Below, piece after piece: positions 53,022-62,709 of a DNA stretch of 64,000 bases. The translations under genes were made by a program, and so were the position numbers. The notes under the pieces are model-generated. The model made no database searches. It was not told the origin of the DNA and saw only the letters and a program-made list of their open reading frames with translations. Source of the DNA: Mycobacterium sp. (GTDB taxonomy: Bacteria; Actinomycetota; Actinomycetes; Mycobacteriales; Mycobacteriaceae); NCBI GenBank assembly GCA_021732005.1, contig JAKFVT010000025.1:182191-246190 (forward strand). The letters run 5' to 3'. Position 1 is the first letter of the stretch. Each line of letters begins with the position of its first letter.

Positions 53022-54467
53022 TCAGATCACCAGACCGAGCAGCAGGACGACGATCAGGCCGGTCACTGACAGCACCGTCTCCATCAGTGACCAGGTCTTG
53101 ATCGTCTGACCCACGGTGATCCGGAAATACTGGTTGACCAACCAGAATCCGGCGTCGTTCACGTGGGAGAAGAACAGCGAACCGGCCCCGACGGCCAGCA
53201 CGACCAGGGACACCTCGGCGCTGCCGAGGCCATCCACCAACTGGAGCACCAGTGCCGAGGCGGTGATGGTGGCGACCGTCGCGGAACCGGTCGCCAGCCG
53301 GATCAGCACGGCCAGCACCCAGGCCAGCAGGATCACCGAGACGTTGGCGGTCTTGGCCCAGTCGGCCAAGAGCGTGCCGATACCGCTGTCCACGAGGACC
53401 TGTTTGAACCCGCCACCCGCGGCGACGATAAGGATGATGCCGGCCACCGGGGGCAGACCCGATTCGACGCACTTCATCACTTCGGAACGGCTCATCCCTG
53501 CGCCGCCACCCAGGGTGAAGATGCCCACGATCACCGCGATCAACAGCGCGACCAGCGGGGTCCCAAGGACGTCGAAAGTGATTCGGAACCATTGGTTCTC
53601 GTCGTCGATGAAGATGTCGACAAGTGCCTTGCCGAGCATCAGCACGACGGGCAGCAGCACGCTGAACAAGGTCACCCCGAATGACGGCCGGCGGGTGCCG
53701 CGGTTCTCGTCGGGAATGACCTCGGCCTCCGGGCCGGCGGCGCGTAACGCGGCAGCACCCGAACCGAACGTGTCGGGAGCCTCCACCACAACCCAGCGCC
53801 CGGCCAGCTTGCCGAACAACGGGCCGGCCACGATGATCGTCGGGATCGCCACTGCCACACCGAGCGCCAGCGTCAGACCGAGGTCCGCGTGCAACAGGCT
53901 GATCGCGGTCAGCGGTCCCGGGTGCGGCGGCACGAAGCCGTGCATGGCGGAGAGGCCGGCCAGTGCCGGGATTCCCACGGTGATCAGAGACAGCTGAGAG
54001 CGGCGCGATACCAGGTAGATGACCGGCATCAGCAGGACCAGGCCGATCTCGAAGAACATCGGTAGGCCGATGATCGCGCCCACCAACGCCATCGCCCACG
54101 GCAGCGCGCGCGGCGACGCACGCCCGACGATGGTGTCGACTATTTCGTCCGCGCCACCGGAGTCGGCCAGAAGTTTGGCGAACATCGCACCAAGGGCGAT
54201 CAGGATGCCGACGCCAGCGGCGGTGGAACCGAAGCCGTCACTGAAGGACTTCAGCACCTTCTCCAGGTTCTCCCCGGCGACGATGCCGACGGTCAACGCA
54301 CCGAAGATCAAGGACAGGAACGGGTGCAGGTGCAGCACGGTGATCAGGACGACGATCACCGCGATACCGGCGAGGAAGGCCAGTATGAGCTGCCAGCCGG
54401 GCGCGACCGGTGTCGCCAGCTTCGGCGCTTCGGCCAGGAGGGTGGCATGGGTGTTCATCGGCGTCAC
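53022..54467 (-). CDS. gntP: Gluconate permease, GntP family
   Basis: A 481-residue transporter with about twelve hydrophobic segments. Family blocks are H-P-F-L-S-L-I-F-G-A, H-G-F-V-P-P-H-P-G-P, and H-V-N-D-A-G-F-W. It imports gluconate or a related sugar acid with protons. The GTG at 54467 overlaps the gluconokinase TGA as GTGA, so kinase and permease are co-translated. An ATG three codons in is the alternative start. Confidence 0.91.
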   Translation of the reverse strand: MTPMNTHATLLAEAPKLATPVAPGWQLILAFLAGIAVIVVLITVLHLHPFLSLIFGALTVGIVAGENLEKVLKSFSDGFGSTAAGVGILIALGAMFAKLLADSGGADEIVDTIVGRASPRALPWAMALVGAIIGLPMFFEIGLVLLMPVIYLVSRRSQLSLITVGIPALAGLSAMHGFVPPHPGPLTAISLLHADLGLTLALGVAVAIPTIIVAGPLFGKLAGRWVVVEAPDTFGSGAAALRAAGPEAEVIPDENRGTRRPSFGVTLFSVLLPVVLMLGKALVDIFIDDENQWFRITFDVLGTPLVALLIAVIVGIFTLGGGAGMSRSEVMKCVESGLPPVAGIILIVAAGGGFKQVLVDSGIGTLLADWAKTANVSVILLAWVLAVLIRLATGSATVATITASALVLQLVDGLGSAEVSLVVLAVGAGSLFFSHVNDAGFWLVNQYFRITVGQTIKTWSLMETVLSVTGLIVVLLLGLVI

Positions 54468-54958
54468 TTTCCTTCAGCGCGGGATACGTAGCTGTCGACG
54501 ATCGAGTCGATGCTCTGATCGACGTCGATACTGATGCCGTCTTCATCGGCATCGAGGGGTTCGAGCGTGTCGAATTGCGAAGCCAGCAGGCTCGCCGGCA
54601 TGAAATGGCCCGGCCTGCTTGCCTGTCGGCGGGCGATGACCTCCGCGGTTCCGCTCAAGTGCAGGAACTTCAGGTCCGCGCAGTGCCTGCGGAGCTGATC
54701 ACGGTAGGCGCGCTTGAGCGCCGAGCAGCTCATCACACCGCCGCCCGCGTGCTCGGCCAGCCACACCCCGATCGCCTCCAGCCACGGGTAGCGGTCCTCA
54801 TCGTCGAGTGCGTGGCCTGCGGTCATCTTGGCGATGTTGGCCGGTGGGTGGAAGTCGTCGGCGTCGGCGAAAGGCACGCGCAGCCGTTGTGCCAACGCCG
54901 CTCCGACGGTGGATTTCCCCGAACCGGACACTCCCATGACGACGATGGGTGAGGCCAT
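54464..54958 (-). CDS. gntK: Gluconokinase
   Basis: A 164-residue kinase of the P-loop GntK family, normal in length. Walker A is G-V-S-G-S-G-K-S-T, D-A-D-D-F-H-P follows at the substrate site, and C-S-A-L-K-R-x-Y-R-D is the family signature. It phosphorylates gluconate to 6-phosphogluconate. ATG 54958 gives the usual start just before the beta strand; ATG 54985 or 54997 would add a short extension. It is divergent from an FCD-type regulator. Confidence 0.92.
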   Translation of the reverse strand: MASPIVVMGVSGSGKSTVGAALAQRLRVPFADADDFHPPANIAKMTAGHALDDEDRYPWLEAIGVWLAEHAGGGVMSCSALKRAYRDQLRRHCADLKFLHLSGTAEVIARRQASRPGHFMPASLLASQFDTLEPLDADEDGISIDVDQSIDSIVDSYVSRAEGK

Positions 54959-54997
54959 GCCTGCGTCTACCCTGCTGTTCGGCATGTCACACAGCAT

Positions 54998-55082
54998 TCA
55001 TCAATAGTCATACCTTTGCAATACCAAATCGTGATGAACCTGTTTTTATCTGGCTACGTGCCATCTATGACAACATGTATGA
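54998..55082. promoter_or_regulatory. AT-rich divergent promoter of gntK and its FCD regulator
   Basis: This short gap is clearly richer in A and T than its surroundings. It contains separated half-sites such as TCATCA/TGATGA and a palindromic ACATGT, but I cannot identify a single convincing FadR-type operator. It probably holds both promoters. Confidence 0.4.
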
Positions 55083-55805
55083 GTGAGTTTCGAGCCAATC
55101 GTCAGCGAGCTGCACAGCAGCGTGCTGACTGCGCTCGGCGAAGCGATCGTCTCCGGCCAGTACCAGCCCGGGCATGTGCTCACCCTCGACGGCGTCAGCG
55201 CCGACCACGGGGTCTCCCGCTCGGTGGCGCGCGAGGCCATCCGGGTGCTGGAGTCAATGCGGATGGTCGCCCCGCGCCGCCGGGTCGGCATCACCATCCA
55301 GCCGTCGAGCAAATGGAACGTGTTCGACCCCAGGGTCATTCGCTGGCGGCTGGATGTCGGCGACCGTGCCGCACAGCTGATGTCGCTGTCGGAGTTGCGT
55401 CGCGGTTTCGAGCCTGCGGCCGCCGCATTGGCGGCGCGGCGGGCCGACCCCCATCAGTGCCGGATCATGGCCGCCGCCGTGTCCGACATGGTGGTACACG
55501 GCCGCTCCGGCGACTTGGAATCATATCTGCTGGCGGACAAGATCTTTCACCGCACTTTGTTGGAGGCAAGCGGTAACGAGATGTTCCGGGCGCTCAACGA
55601 TGTGGTTGCCGAGGTGCTCGGCGGACGCACACATCACGGCATGATGCCCGATCGGCCCAACCCCGCCGCGATCGAACTGCACGACGAGGTGGCACGCGCG
55701 ATACGGATGCGCGACGAGGCTGCCGCCGAGCGCGCGATGCGGGCCATCATCGACGAAGCCGCGGCAGCGCTGGCAGGTGACCTTTCGGTGCCGCCCGGCA
55801 ATTAG
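55083..55805 (+). CDS. GntR/FadR-type (FCD) regulator
   Basis: A 240-residue regulator. The N-terminal winged helix reads G-E-A-I-V-S-G-Q-Y-Q-P-G-H-V-L-T and S-R-S-V-A-R-E-A-I-R-V-L-E-S-M-R-M-V; the C-terminal FCD domain (about 100-230) is helical with F-H-R-T-L-L-E-A-S-G-N-E and a metal-binding His-rich stretch (R-T-H-H-G-M). It most likely controls the divergent gntK-gntP genes in response to gluconate or a phosphorylated form. GTG start at 55083. Confidence 0.9.
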   Translation: MSFEPIVSELHSSVLTALGEAIVSGQYQPGHVLTLDGVSADHGVSRSVAREAIRVLESMRMVAPRRRVGITIQPSSKWNVFDPRVIRWRLDVGDRAAQLMSLSELRRGFEPAAAALAARRADPHQCRIMAAAVSDMVVHGRSGDLESYLLADKIFHRTLLEASGNEMFRALNDVVAEVLGGRTHHGMMPDRPNPAAIELHDEVARAIRMRDEAAAERAMRAIIDEAAAALAGDLSVPPGN

Positions 55806-55814
55806 GTTGGGGGC

Positions 55815-56357
55815 CTAGGCCGCCGGCTGCACATGGAAGTACATCATCAGCCCTTCCACCTTGGTGACGGTCACCGTGTGCCGGGTCGTTTCGCCCGCCA
55901 CCGTGACGTCGCAGTGCGCCTCCGCGCCCTGTTTACCTTCCAGACCGCCATCACAGTCGGCAGATTCGACCTCAGCCCCGTTGGATTGCGACACGGTCTT
56001 GGCCACCAGCTTGTCGAGCTGTTCCTTCGACGCGGCGGGGACCATGCTGTAGCTGATGTTCTCCCCGTCGATCTTCGTGGCGGTGACCACGAGGTCGAAG
56101 CTGTCGGCGCCGCTCAGCAGCACCTCGCACCGGGTGGTCTTGCCGACCTCGCCCCGCAGATTCTCGGCACAGGTCACGGTTTGCGGCTTGTCGCCCGCCT
56201 TCTGCAGCCGCTGGGTGATGTCTTTCTCGAGGTCCGTCTTCGACACGGCAAGACCACCGGTGCTGACGTCGAAGGAACATCCGCTCAGCGCGGCCGCGGC
56301 GACACCCACGGCGGTGAGCCCCCCGCCGAGCCGCGCGAGCGCCGTCGTGGCACGCAT
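55815..56357 (-). CDS. DUF4333 lipoprotein with two tandem domains
   Basis: A 180-residue lipoprotein. The lipobox is L-S-G-C27 after a signal peptide. Two DUF4333-like modules follow: V-T-C-A-E-N-L-R-G-E-V-G then V-E-S-A-D-C-D-G-G-L-E-G-K, each continuing to a cysteine before the strand and ending in M-V-P or V-Q-P. Each module probably has its own disulphide. Function unknown; such proteins are common in mycobacteria. ATG 56357 is the proper start; the longer frame upstream lacks a signal. Confidence 0.87.
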   Translation of the reverse strand: MRATTALARLGGGLTAVGVAAAALSGCSFDVSTGGLAVSKTDLEKDITQRLQKAGDKPQTVTCAENLRGEVGKTTRCEVLLSGADSFDLVVTATKIDGENISYSMVPAASKEQLDKLVAKTVSQSNGAEVESADCDGGLEGKQGAEAHCDVTVAGETTRHTVTVTKVEGLMMYFHVQPAA

Positions 56358-56431
56358 CGTGACCTCCCAGCCGGCCTGCGGCGCGGGCAGCCGCACGACG
56401 CGAGCAAGATACCAAGTGGTTCACTACTCCA

Positions 56432-57319
56432 GTGAGCAGAACCCCAGCACTGGCGCGCCGCTTCTTCGACCGTTACGAACCAGTGCACGGCATCACCTAC
56501 TTCGCACCGGGCGTGCGAAGTGCCTTCGACGCCATGGGATTCGTCGGGTTCTGGCGCGGCTACTTCGCCGGCCGCTCGGCACCGCTGGGTCGGGTGCCGG
56601 TGGAGTTGGTGACCGCGACCTTCTACAACTTCTCGACTGAACGGGTGGCCAAGGCGATACCGGCGATCTGGGACATTGCGGCACCCGAGGAGATGGTGCG
56701 GGTCCGGCAGGACACCGCGGTCGCGGCGCTGCAGGGCTACGGGCTCAGCGACGACACCCCGGGGGTGGCGGAGGCCGCCGAATTGGCCGGCCTGGCGGCG
56801 AGAAACGCACCGCTGGACGGCCGGCCGCTGTTCGCGGCGAACCGGGCGCTGCCCTGGCCGGACGCCCCGCTGGCAGCGCTCTGGCATTCCGCGACACTGT
56901 TGCGTGAGCACCGCGGCGACGGCCATATCGCCGTGCTGGTGAGCGAGGGCATCAGCGGTCGCGAATCGAACGTCTTCCACGTCGGCGCCGGGGCGGTGCC
57001 CGCCGACTTCATCAAACGCAGCCGCGACTACTCCGACGACGAGTGGGACTCCTGCGTGCGATCGTTGCAGGAGCGCGGATTGCTCACTCCCACAGGCGCT
57101 CTCACCGTAGCCGGCCGGGCGTTGAAGGAGCACATCGAAGTGCGAACCGACAGCCTTTCGCTGCCCGCGCTGGAGGTCCTGGACGACGACTCGGTGGAGC
57201 GCTTGTTCCGGGCCCTCACGCCGATCACCCGGCAGGTCATCGCCGGCGGCGACCTACCCGCCGCGACACCGATGGCGCTGCGCCGCGACGAACTGGACGA
57301 CGACAGCGCACACCTCTAG
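56432..57319 (+). CDS. SCO6745-family protein
   Basis: A 295-residue protein matching the actinobacterial SCO6745 family in length and in blocks such as R-F-F-D-R-Y-E-P-V-H-G-I-T-Y-F and F-W-R-G-Y-F-A-G-R-S-A-P-L-G. The C-terminal half ends in a helix-turn-helix-like segment (W-D-S-C-V-R-S-L-Q-E-R-G-L-L). The function is not established. It is divergent from the DUF4333 gene across 74 bp. Confidence 0.83.
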   Translation: MSRTPALARRFFDRYEPVHGITYFAPGVRSAFDAMGFVGFWRGYFAGRSAPLGRVPVELVTATFYNFSTERVAKAIPAIWDIAAPEEMVRVRQDTAVAALQGYGLSDDTPGVAEAAELAGLAARNAPLDGRPLFAANRALPWPDAPLAALWHSATLLREHRGDGHIAVLVSEGISGRESNVFHVGAGAVPADFIKRSRDYSDDEWDSCVRSLQERGLLTPTGALTVAGRALKEHIEVRTDSLSLPALEVLDDDSVERLFRALTPITRQVIAGGDLPAATPMALRRDELDDDSAHL

Positions 57320-57340
57320 GCGTGGGATCCGCGGTCGACG

Positions 57341-59326
57341 TCACAAGTTGCGGTTCCACTCCACCCAGCCCGACCCGGTCCGCCCGTCGGCGGTGTCGAC
57401 GGTGACCCAGGCCCGCGGGAAGAAACTGACCTGCCCCTCCGGTGCCACCAGCCGGACGGGCGCATGACCGCGAATATCGACCGTCGTCTGGACCGGACCG
57501 GGCAGGTAGTCGATGGTCGTCGTCAGCGGTAACCCGTTGTCGGAGAACGTCGCTTCGGCACGCACAGTCGTCGTCTCGGTGACGGGTTCGCCGGCGCGCT
57601 GCAGGTAGCCGACGCTGATCGGGTCCATGCCGGGGATGCGCAGGTCGACACCGTGTAGGTGGGTGCCGTCGTCGAGGTGCAGGGCGCTCCAGACCCAGTC
57701 CATGCTCCACCAGTCCCGGACGCCGTGGGAGTGATCGCGCTGTCCCGGGACTGCCTCGAACTGGTGTACCCGCCCGTCGATGGTGACGGTTCCGGTTACG
57801 GTGCAAGGGATTTCGTAGCGGGTGGTGATGCGGTACGCGTACGGAGTCCCGACCGTCGTCCAGGTGAGGTCCATGACCAATTCGACCGGCCGGCCTGGCT
57901 CGTCGCGCAGCAGTGCCGACGGATCGTCGTATTCCAGTGCGGTGCCACGGACCTCGACACGGTAGGTCTGCAGCGGGGTGATGGCACCGTGGCGCAGTTC
58001 GGCGCCATCGGCCTTGGCGATGTGGGGGTCGGCGGGCATCGGCGCCTCGAAGTTCACCAGCGCAACCGTGGGCATGTCCGGGCCGCACACCAATGCGTTG
58101 ATCCACGCGACGTTCTGGTTCGGTACCAGACCGAGCCGAAGCCAGCCGCCGACACCCTGAGCCGGGTCGGCGAAGTCCCAGTACCAGCTCTCGTTCCACA
58201 GTGGCTCGTCACCGGGTTGATGGGCGCCTTCGTCGGCGGGGTCGGGCGTCAGAGCCGCGGCGGCCTCGGGCGCTGGCAGCACGTCGAGCGCACCCGTGTC
58301 GAGGACATGGCTGGTGTGCCGGTCCAGCATGGTCAGGAACATCTCATCGCCGCGCTCGGTGCGCTCGACAAGCATCGACGAGACCACCGCCATCATCACC
58401 CCGGCGAAGCTCTGGCGGCGGACGCCCTCGCGCACCTCGTCGAGAGTGATACCCGAATCAGGGCCCAGCCCTTCGTGATACGCGCGAAGCAGCTCGTCGT
58501 AGTGGGCACGCCGATCATCGATGGTGACGGCACATCCGATGAAGTACGCCACGTCGGTCATGGCCGGGCCCCAGGTGACGGTCTGCCAGTCCACGACGGT
58601 GAGGTCACGCCGGGATCCGGGGCGGCCGAACAGCATGTTGTCGAGCCGGTAATCGCCGTGCACCAGACCCTTGATCCGCTCCGGCATGGACTCGTCGGCC
58701 AGGTAGGCGTCGAAACTGCCCGCCAGCCGTTCACACGCCTGCCGCTGCTCGGCGGTGATCGCATCGCCGTAGCGGTCGGCGAACCCCGCCCAGAGCTGAC
58801 CGATCAGGGCCTGATCCAGCGGCGCCGCCCGGGTCAGCCATTCGGCGTCGGCCAGGCTCTCATTACCGATCACCGGGGCGTGCAGGCGGCCCAGCTCGGT
58901 CAGCGCCAGCACAGCGTCTTCGATTGTGGCGCCGCGGATTTCGTTACCGACCTCGGCGGGCGCCGCGTCGTCGAGAAGCAACGCGAAGATGCCCGTCTCG
59001 GGGTCGTACGAGTTGTAGTAGCACTCGGCCACCGGACCGCCGAGGCGCGGGGCGACGTCGGCATAGAACCTGACCTCGCGCTCGTAGAGCCCCAGCGCCA
59101 TTCCGGTCTGCCTGCTCGTCGGATCTGTCGCGGCGACCTTGAGTACCACCGAGGCGGGTCCCTCGACACTGTCGGCATACGTCAGTCCGACGCGGTAGCA
59201 CTCGCTCATCTGGCCGGTACCGATGCGGTCGATGGTGAAGCCGCCGACCGGAAACCCGATGGCGGCGGTCAGCCATTCAGCGGTCAGGTCACTCGGTCGC
59301 TCGATGACGATGTCGTTGGTCTGCAC
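57341..59326 (-). CDS. Phosphotransferase fused to a lipocalin-like C-terminal domain
   Basis: A 661-residue fusion. Residues about 1-345 form an APH-type kinase (V-H-G-D-Y-R-L-D-N-M-L-F, V-V-D-W-Q-T-V). Residues about 370-661 resemble DUF7064/AttH-CrtC-type lipocalin-like proteins, with W-N-E-S-W-Y-W-D-F, then G-Q-R-D-H-S-H-G-V-R-D-W-W-S-M-D-W as the core signature. The kinase part is like those in actinobacterial catabolic clusters; the C-terminal part may bind a hydrophobic substrate. No substrate is predictable. Confidence 0.88.
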   Translation of the reverse strand: MQTNDIVIERPSDLTAEWLTAAIGFPVGGFTIDRIGTGQMSECYRVGLTYADSVEGPASVVLKVAATDPTSRQTGMALGLYEREVRFYADVAPRLGGPVAECYYNSYDPETGIFALLLDDAAPAEVGNEIRGATIEDAVLALTELGRLHAPVIGNESLADAEWLTRAAPLDQALIGQLWAGFADRYGDAITAEQRQACERLAGSFDAYLADESMPERIKGLVHGDYRLDNMLFGRPGSRRDLTVVDWQTVTWGPAMTDVAYFIGCAVTIDDRRAHYDELLRAYHEGLGPDSGITLDEVREGVRRQSFAGVMMAVVSSMLVERTERGDEMFLTMLDRHTSHVLDTGALDVLPAPEAAAALTPDPADEGAHQPGDEPLWNESWYWDFADPAQGVGGWLRLGLVPNQNVAWINALVCGPDMPTVALVNFEAPMPADPHIAKADGAELRHGAITPLQTYRVEVRGTALEYDDPSALLRDEPGRPVELVMDLTWTTVGTPYAYRITTRYEIPCTVTGTVTIDGRVHQFEAVPGQRDHSHGVRDWWSMDWVWSALHLDDGTHLHGVDLRIPGMDPISVGYLQRAGEPVTETTTVRAEATFSDNGLPLTTTIDYLPGPVQTTVDIRGHAPVRLVAPEGQVSFFPRAWVTVDTADGRTGSGWVEWNRNL

Positions 59327-59409
59327 GCGACCAACCTAGGACACATGCCTGGCAGCCCGAAAGGTTTTGCCGCCATCTCTTGACGGGTGTCAAATCAGTC
59401 CTGGTCAGG

Positions 59410-60933
59410 CTAGCGTCCGGCCAGTGAGAACCCTGCCCATGCCTCGCGGCGGTGCGGATGCGGGTCGTAATCGACGCGGGTGTGCCGGTCGAAGACCAGC
59501 ACCGGGCGCTCCGCTTCGGTGTAGCGCGGCCAGCCCTCGCCCGGCACGCCGGTGCGGCTGAAATGCCGCCATCTGGTCTGCAGATCTCGGCTGACCTTGA
59601 GCGCCGAGCGCCGGTCCATCGCCGCGGTCAGTGCGGCGCCGAACCGGGTCCGGTAGATGTCGAAGACGGCCAGCAGCTCGGTGGCGTGGGTGGCACCCAG
59701 GCCAGACCAGTGCAGGGTGCGCGGTGCGTAGTCGTAGCGGTACACATAGGTCGGCGCGTGCTGGCCGTGCGCCTCGGCGATCTGCCAGGCAGCGGTTCCG
59801 AACGCGAAATCGCCCCCGAGCTGGACGCAGGCCGCCGGCCGTGGATAGCCAGGATAGGCAGCGGTGATGCGTTGGCGCGCTTCGGGTTCCGCGCTCGCCA
59901 GCAGCCGTTCGATGGCAGGCTCGGTGGTCGGCAGCAGCTTCATGAACCGGGTGAACAGCTTGCCTTCGTCGGCGTTGGTGCCGACGATCAGCGGCACCTT
60001 ATGGATCGCCCCGCGCCGCATGGCCGCGATCGGATCGTCGGGAAGGACCTCGTCGCCGTAGGTGGGGCCGAGCGAGAAGGCGCCGTCCATGTCGGACATG
60101 CTCTCGACGAGCAGGGTGTCCAGGGCGGCGACCAGGTCCCGGGGCCGGGCCCGCATCACCGTTTCGGCGCCGTCGTCTCCGCCGGCCCCGAGCAGCCGGG
60201 CGAACTTGCCGGCAATCGTGGCGGCGGTCTCCGGACCGCTCACCAAGCCGGACGCCGGGCTCTCTGAAATAGCCTGTGCGAAAAGGCCTTCGGCTTCCGG
60301 AACGGCCAGCAGCGTCGCGACAGCATGCGCGCCGGCGCTCTCGCCGAAGATCGTCACATTGCCGGGGTCACCGCCGAAGGCACCGATGTTGTCGCGGACC
60401 CAGCGCAGCGCCATCACGAGGTCGCGCAGGAAGAGATTGCTGTCGATCGGGGTGTCCGGTGTGGACAGCGACGAGAGGTCAACGCAGCCGAGCGCGCCGA
60501 GGCGATAGTTCACCGAGACGTAGACGCAGCCACGGCGGGCCAGGGCGGCGCCGTCGTAGAGCGGGGTGGCCGAGCTGCCCATGAGGTAGCCGCCGCCGTG
60601 GATGAAGAACATCACCGGCAACGGTTCGTGGTCCGGCTCGCTGCCCGTCCACTGCGGAGTGACGACGTTGAGCGTCAGGCAATCCTCGCCCATCGGCTGG
60701 TACTTGCCCACTGCCAGCATCGTGTAGCGGCGCTGCTGAGGGGCACAGTTGGCGAAGCCGTGGCAGTACCGGACGCCGCGCCACGGCTGCGGGGGCTGCG
60801 GCGCGCGGAAACGCAGCGCACCCACCGGCGGGCGGGCGTAGGGAATCGAACGCCACCTGTTGACCCCGTTGCGGACGAACCCCTCGACGATGCCGCTGCG
60901 CGTGGTGGCGCGGACGGTGTGTTCGTGCATCAC
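59410..60933 (-). CDS. Type B carboxylesterase/lipase
   Basis: A 507-residue alpha/beta-hydrolase of the carboxylesterase B family. The oxyanion loop H-G-G-G-Y lies at 112-116 and the nucleophile S199 in G-E-S-A-G. Catalytic acid and His follow in the C-terminal half. No signal peptide, so it acts in the cytosol. An additional ATG at 60930 could be the true start. Confidence 0.92.
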   Translation of the reverse strand: MMHEHTVRATTRSGIVEGFVRNGVNRWRSIPYARPPVGALRFRAPQPPQPWRGVRYCHGFANCAPQQRRYTMLAVGKYQPMGEDCLTLNVVTPQWTGSEPDHEPLPVMFFIHGGGYLMGSSATPLYDGAALARRGCVYVSVNYRLGALGCVDLSSLSTPDTPIDSNLFLRDLVMALRWVRDNIGAFGGDPGNVTIFGESAGAHAVATLLAVPEAEGLFAQAISESPASGLVSGPETAATIAGKFARLLGAGGDDGAETVMRARPRDLVAALDTLLVESMSDMDGAFSLGPTYGDEVLPDDPIAAMRRGAIHKVPLIVGTNADEGKLFTRFMKLLPTTEPAIERLLASAEPEARQRITAAYPGYPRPAACVQLGGDFAFGTAAWQIAEAHGQHAPTYVYRYDYAPRTLHWSGLGATHATELLAVFDIYRTRFGAALTAAMDRRSALKVSRDLQTRWRHFSRTGVPGEGWPRYTEAERPVLVFDRHTRVDYDPHPHRREAWAGFSLAGR

Positions 60934-61006
60934 TCGACGGTAGCGAACATTCCGTTCCCCGACGCGCCTGACAACCCGAACTGCTGCGGCCCGCTAGCCT
61001 GTCGGG

Positions 61007-61702
61007 ATGCGGATCGCCGTGTTGCTCACCGCGTCGCTGCTGGTCGCGGGATGTTCCGACGCGACAGGCGGCCAGGCGCGCCAAACTCAGCTGACACCGA
61101 TCACGCCGTCGCGCACGGTCACGTCGTCGTCTGCGCCGTCGTCGTCCACCTCGGCCACACCTACGTCGTCGCTGCCGGCGCCCGTGGCTGGGGTGCCGAT
61201 CGCCGAGGCGATCCGATGGATCGAGGCGGCTCCCCCGATCGACGCCGCGCAGTACCACATCGCGCTGCGCGGCGGGGTCACCGCCGAACTCGGCGACGAT
61301 GTCGCCTTCACGACCCCTGGCGGTACCACCTGCATGACGGATGCCAAACACGGCGCCCCCGCGCTGGCCTGCCTGGTGGAACTGACCAGCCCTCCGCCAC
61401 GGCCGCCGGACGTGTACGGCCAGTGGAAGGGCGGCTGGGTCGACTTCGACGGATCGACGGTCCAAGTGGGTTCGGCGCACGGCGATCCGGGCCGCTTCGC
61501 CGCGGGGCAGGGCCGCGAATTGCCTTATGACGCGTCACTGTCGTTCGGCAATTACCGGTGCCGCACCGACGCCAGCGCCCTGGTGTGCGTGAATTACGCC
61601 CAGCAGTCGGCAATTCGGCTGGCCGCCGACGGCGTCGACGCGTTCGCGTGCGCCCGGCAGGTCACGCCGCCTGCGGGCATCGGCGTGCAATACGTCTGTT
61701 AG
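61007..61702 (+). CDS. Secreted lipoprotein, function unknown
   Basis: A 231-residue protein. The lipobox is L-V-A-G-C16, followed by a Ser/Thr/Pro-rich linker of about 40 residues and a domain with W-K-G-G-W-V-D-F, several Cys, and P-G-R-F-A-A-G-Q-G-R-E-L-P. I do not recognise a characterised family. The stop lies 4 bp into the CDF gene end (convergent overlap). It would be anchored outside the cytoplasmic membrane. Confidence 0.85.
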   Translation: MRIAVLLTASLLVAGCSDATGGQARQTQLTPITPSRTVTSSSAPSSSTSATPTSSLPAPVAGVPIAEAIRWIEAAPPIDAAQYHIALRGGVTAELGDDVAFTTPGGTTCMTDAKHGAPALACLVELTSPPPRPPDVYGQWKGGWVDFDGSTVQVGSAHGDPGRFAAGQGRELPYDASLSFGNYRCRTDASALVCVNYAQQSAIRLAADGVDAFACARQVTPPAGIGVQYVC

Positions 61703-62709
61703 TGCGTGTGCGCCGGGTAGGCGTGGATCATCGCGGTGGCCAGCTTGGGTACGACGTGGGTCAGGTCGTGTTCCGCCGCGTGGGCGACCTGATGCGCTTG
61801 CGCCAGAGTGAGATCGGGATCGACGTCGAGCTCGGCATCGGCGTGCAGCCGGTGGCCGATCCACCGCATCCGTACACTGCGCACCGCGCGCACTCCCGGC
61901 CGGGCGGCGAGTGCGGCCTGCGCCATCTCGACGAGCTCGGGATCGACGCCATCCATCAAGCGGCGGAACACATCCCGGACCGCGGTGCGTAACACCGCGA
62001 GAATGGCCACGGTGATCACCAGACCGATGATCGGGTCCGCCAGCGGAAAGCCAAGAGCGACACCGCCCGCGCCGATCACCACGGCCAGCGAGGTGAAGCC
62101 GTCGGTGCGCGCGTGCAGCCCGTCGGCGACCAGAGCGGCCGAGCCGATCCGGCGCCCGACACGGATCCGGTAGAGCGCGACCCACTCGTTGCCGATGAAG
62201 CCGAGCAGTCCGGCGAGCGCGACCCAGCCGAGGGAGTCGATGGGGCGCGGGTGGATCAGCCGCCCGACGGCTTCGTACCCGGCGACGATCGCCGACAGGG
62301 CGATCATCGCGACGACGAACATGCCGGCGAGATCCTCGACGCGGCCGAAACCATAGGTATAGCGCCGCGTTGCGGCCTTGGTACTCAACGCGAATGCGAT
62401 CCACAGCGGTACCGCAGTCAGCGCGTCGGAGAAGTTGTGGACGGTGTCGGCCGCCAGCGCGATCGACCCGGACGCCATGACGACGGCGATCTGGGCCAGT
62501 GCGGTCACGCCCAGCACGACAAGGCTTATCTTGACCGCGCGGATACCCGCCGCACTGGACTCGAGCGCACTGTCGAGACTGTCGGCCGCGTCATGGGAGT
62601 GCGGGGCGAAGATCTGGGTGACCGCCGCGCGCACACCACCGTGGTGATGATGATCATGGTCATGGTTGCCGGAATGATCTGCCGGAAACGGCTTTTCGCT
62701 TCGGGTCAT
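61699..62709 (-). CDS. Cation diffusion facilitator metal exporter
   Basis: A 336-residue CDF transporter. A His-rich N terminus (H-D-H-D-H-H-H-H) is followed by six predicted helices; the metal site residues lie in H-N-F-S-D and H-A-R-T-D, and the cytosolic C-terminal domain has H-A-Y-P-A-H-T-H. In M. tuberculosis the KmtR repressor controls a CDF gene together with itself, and a KmtR-like gene lies immediately upstream here, overlapping the CDF start by 4 bp. The likely substrate is nickel, cobalt or zinc. Confidence 0.9.
   Translation of the reverse strand: MTRSEKPFPADHSGNHDHDHHHHGGVRAAVTQIFAPHSHDAADSLDSALESSAAGIRAVKISLVVLGVTALAQIAVVMASGSIALAADTVHNFSDALTAVPLWIAFALSTKAATRRYTYGFGRVEDLAGMFVVAMIALSAIVAGYEAVGRLIHPRPIDSLGWVALAGLLGFIGNEWVALYRIRVGRRIGSAALVADGLHARTDGFTSLAVVIGAGGVALGFPLADPIIGLVITVAILAVLRTAVRDVFRRLMDGVDPELVEMAQAALAARPGVRAVRSVRMRWIGHRLHADAELDVDPDLTLAQAHQVAHAAEHDLTHVVPKLATAMIHAYPAHTH

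Noticed and set aside
54998..55082. Search for a FadR-type operator between gntK and the FCD regulator
   Set aside because: Only scattered half-sites were found, with no symmetric site of the expected form.
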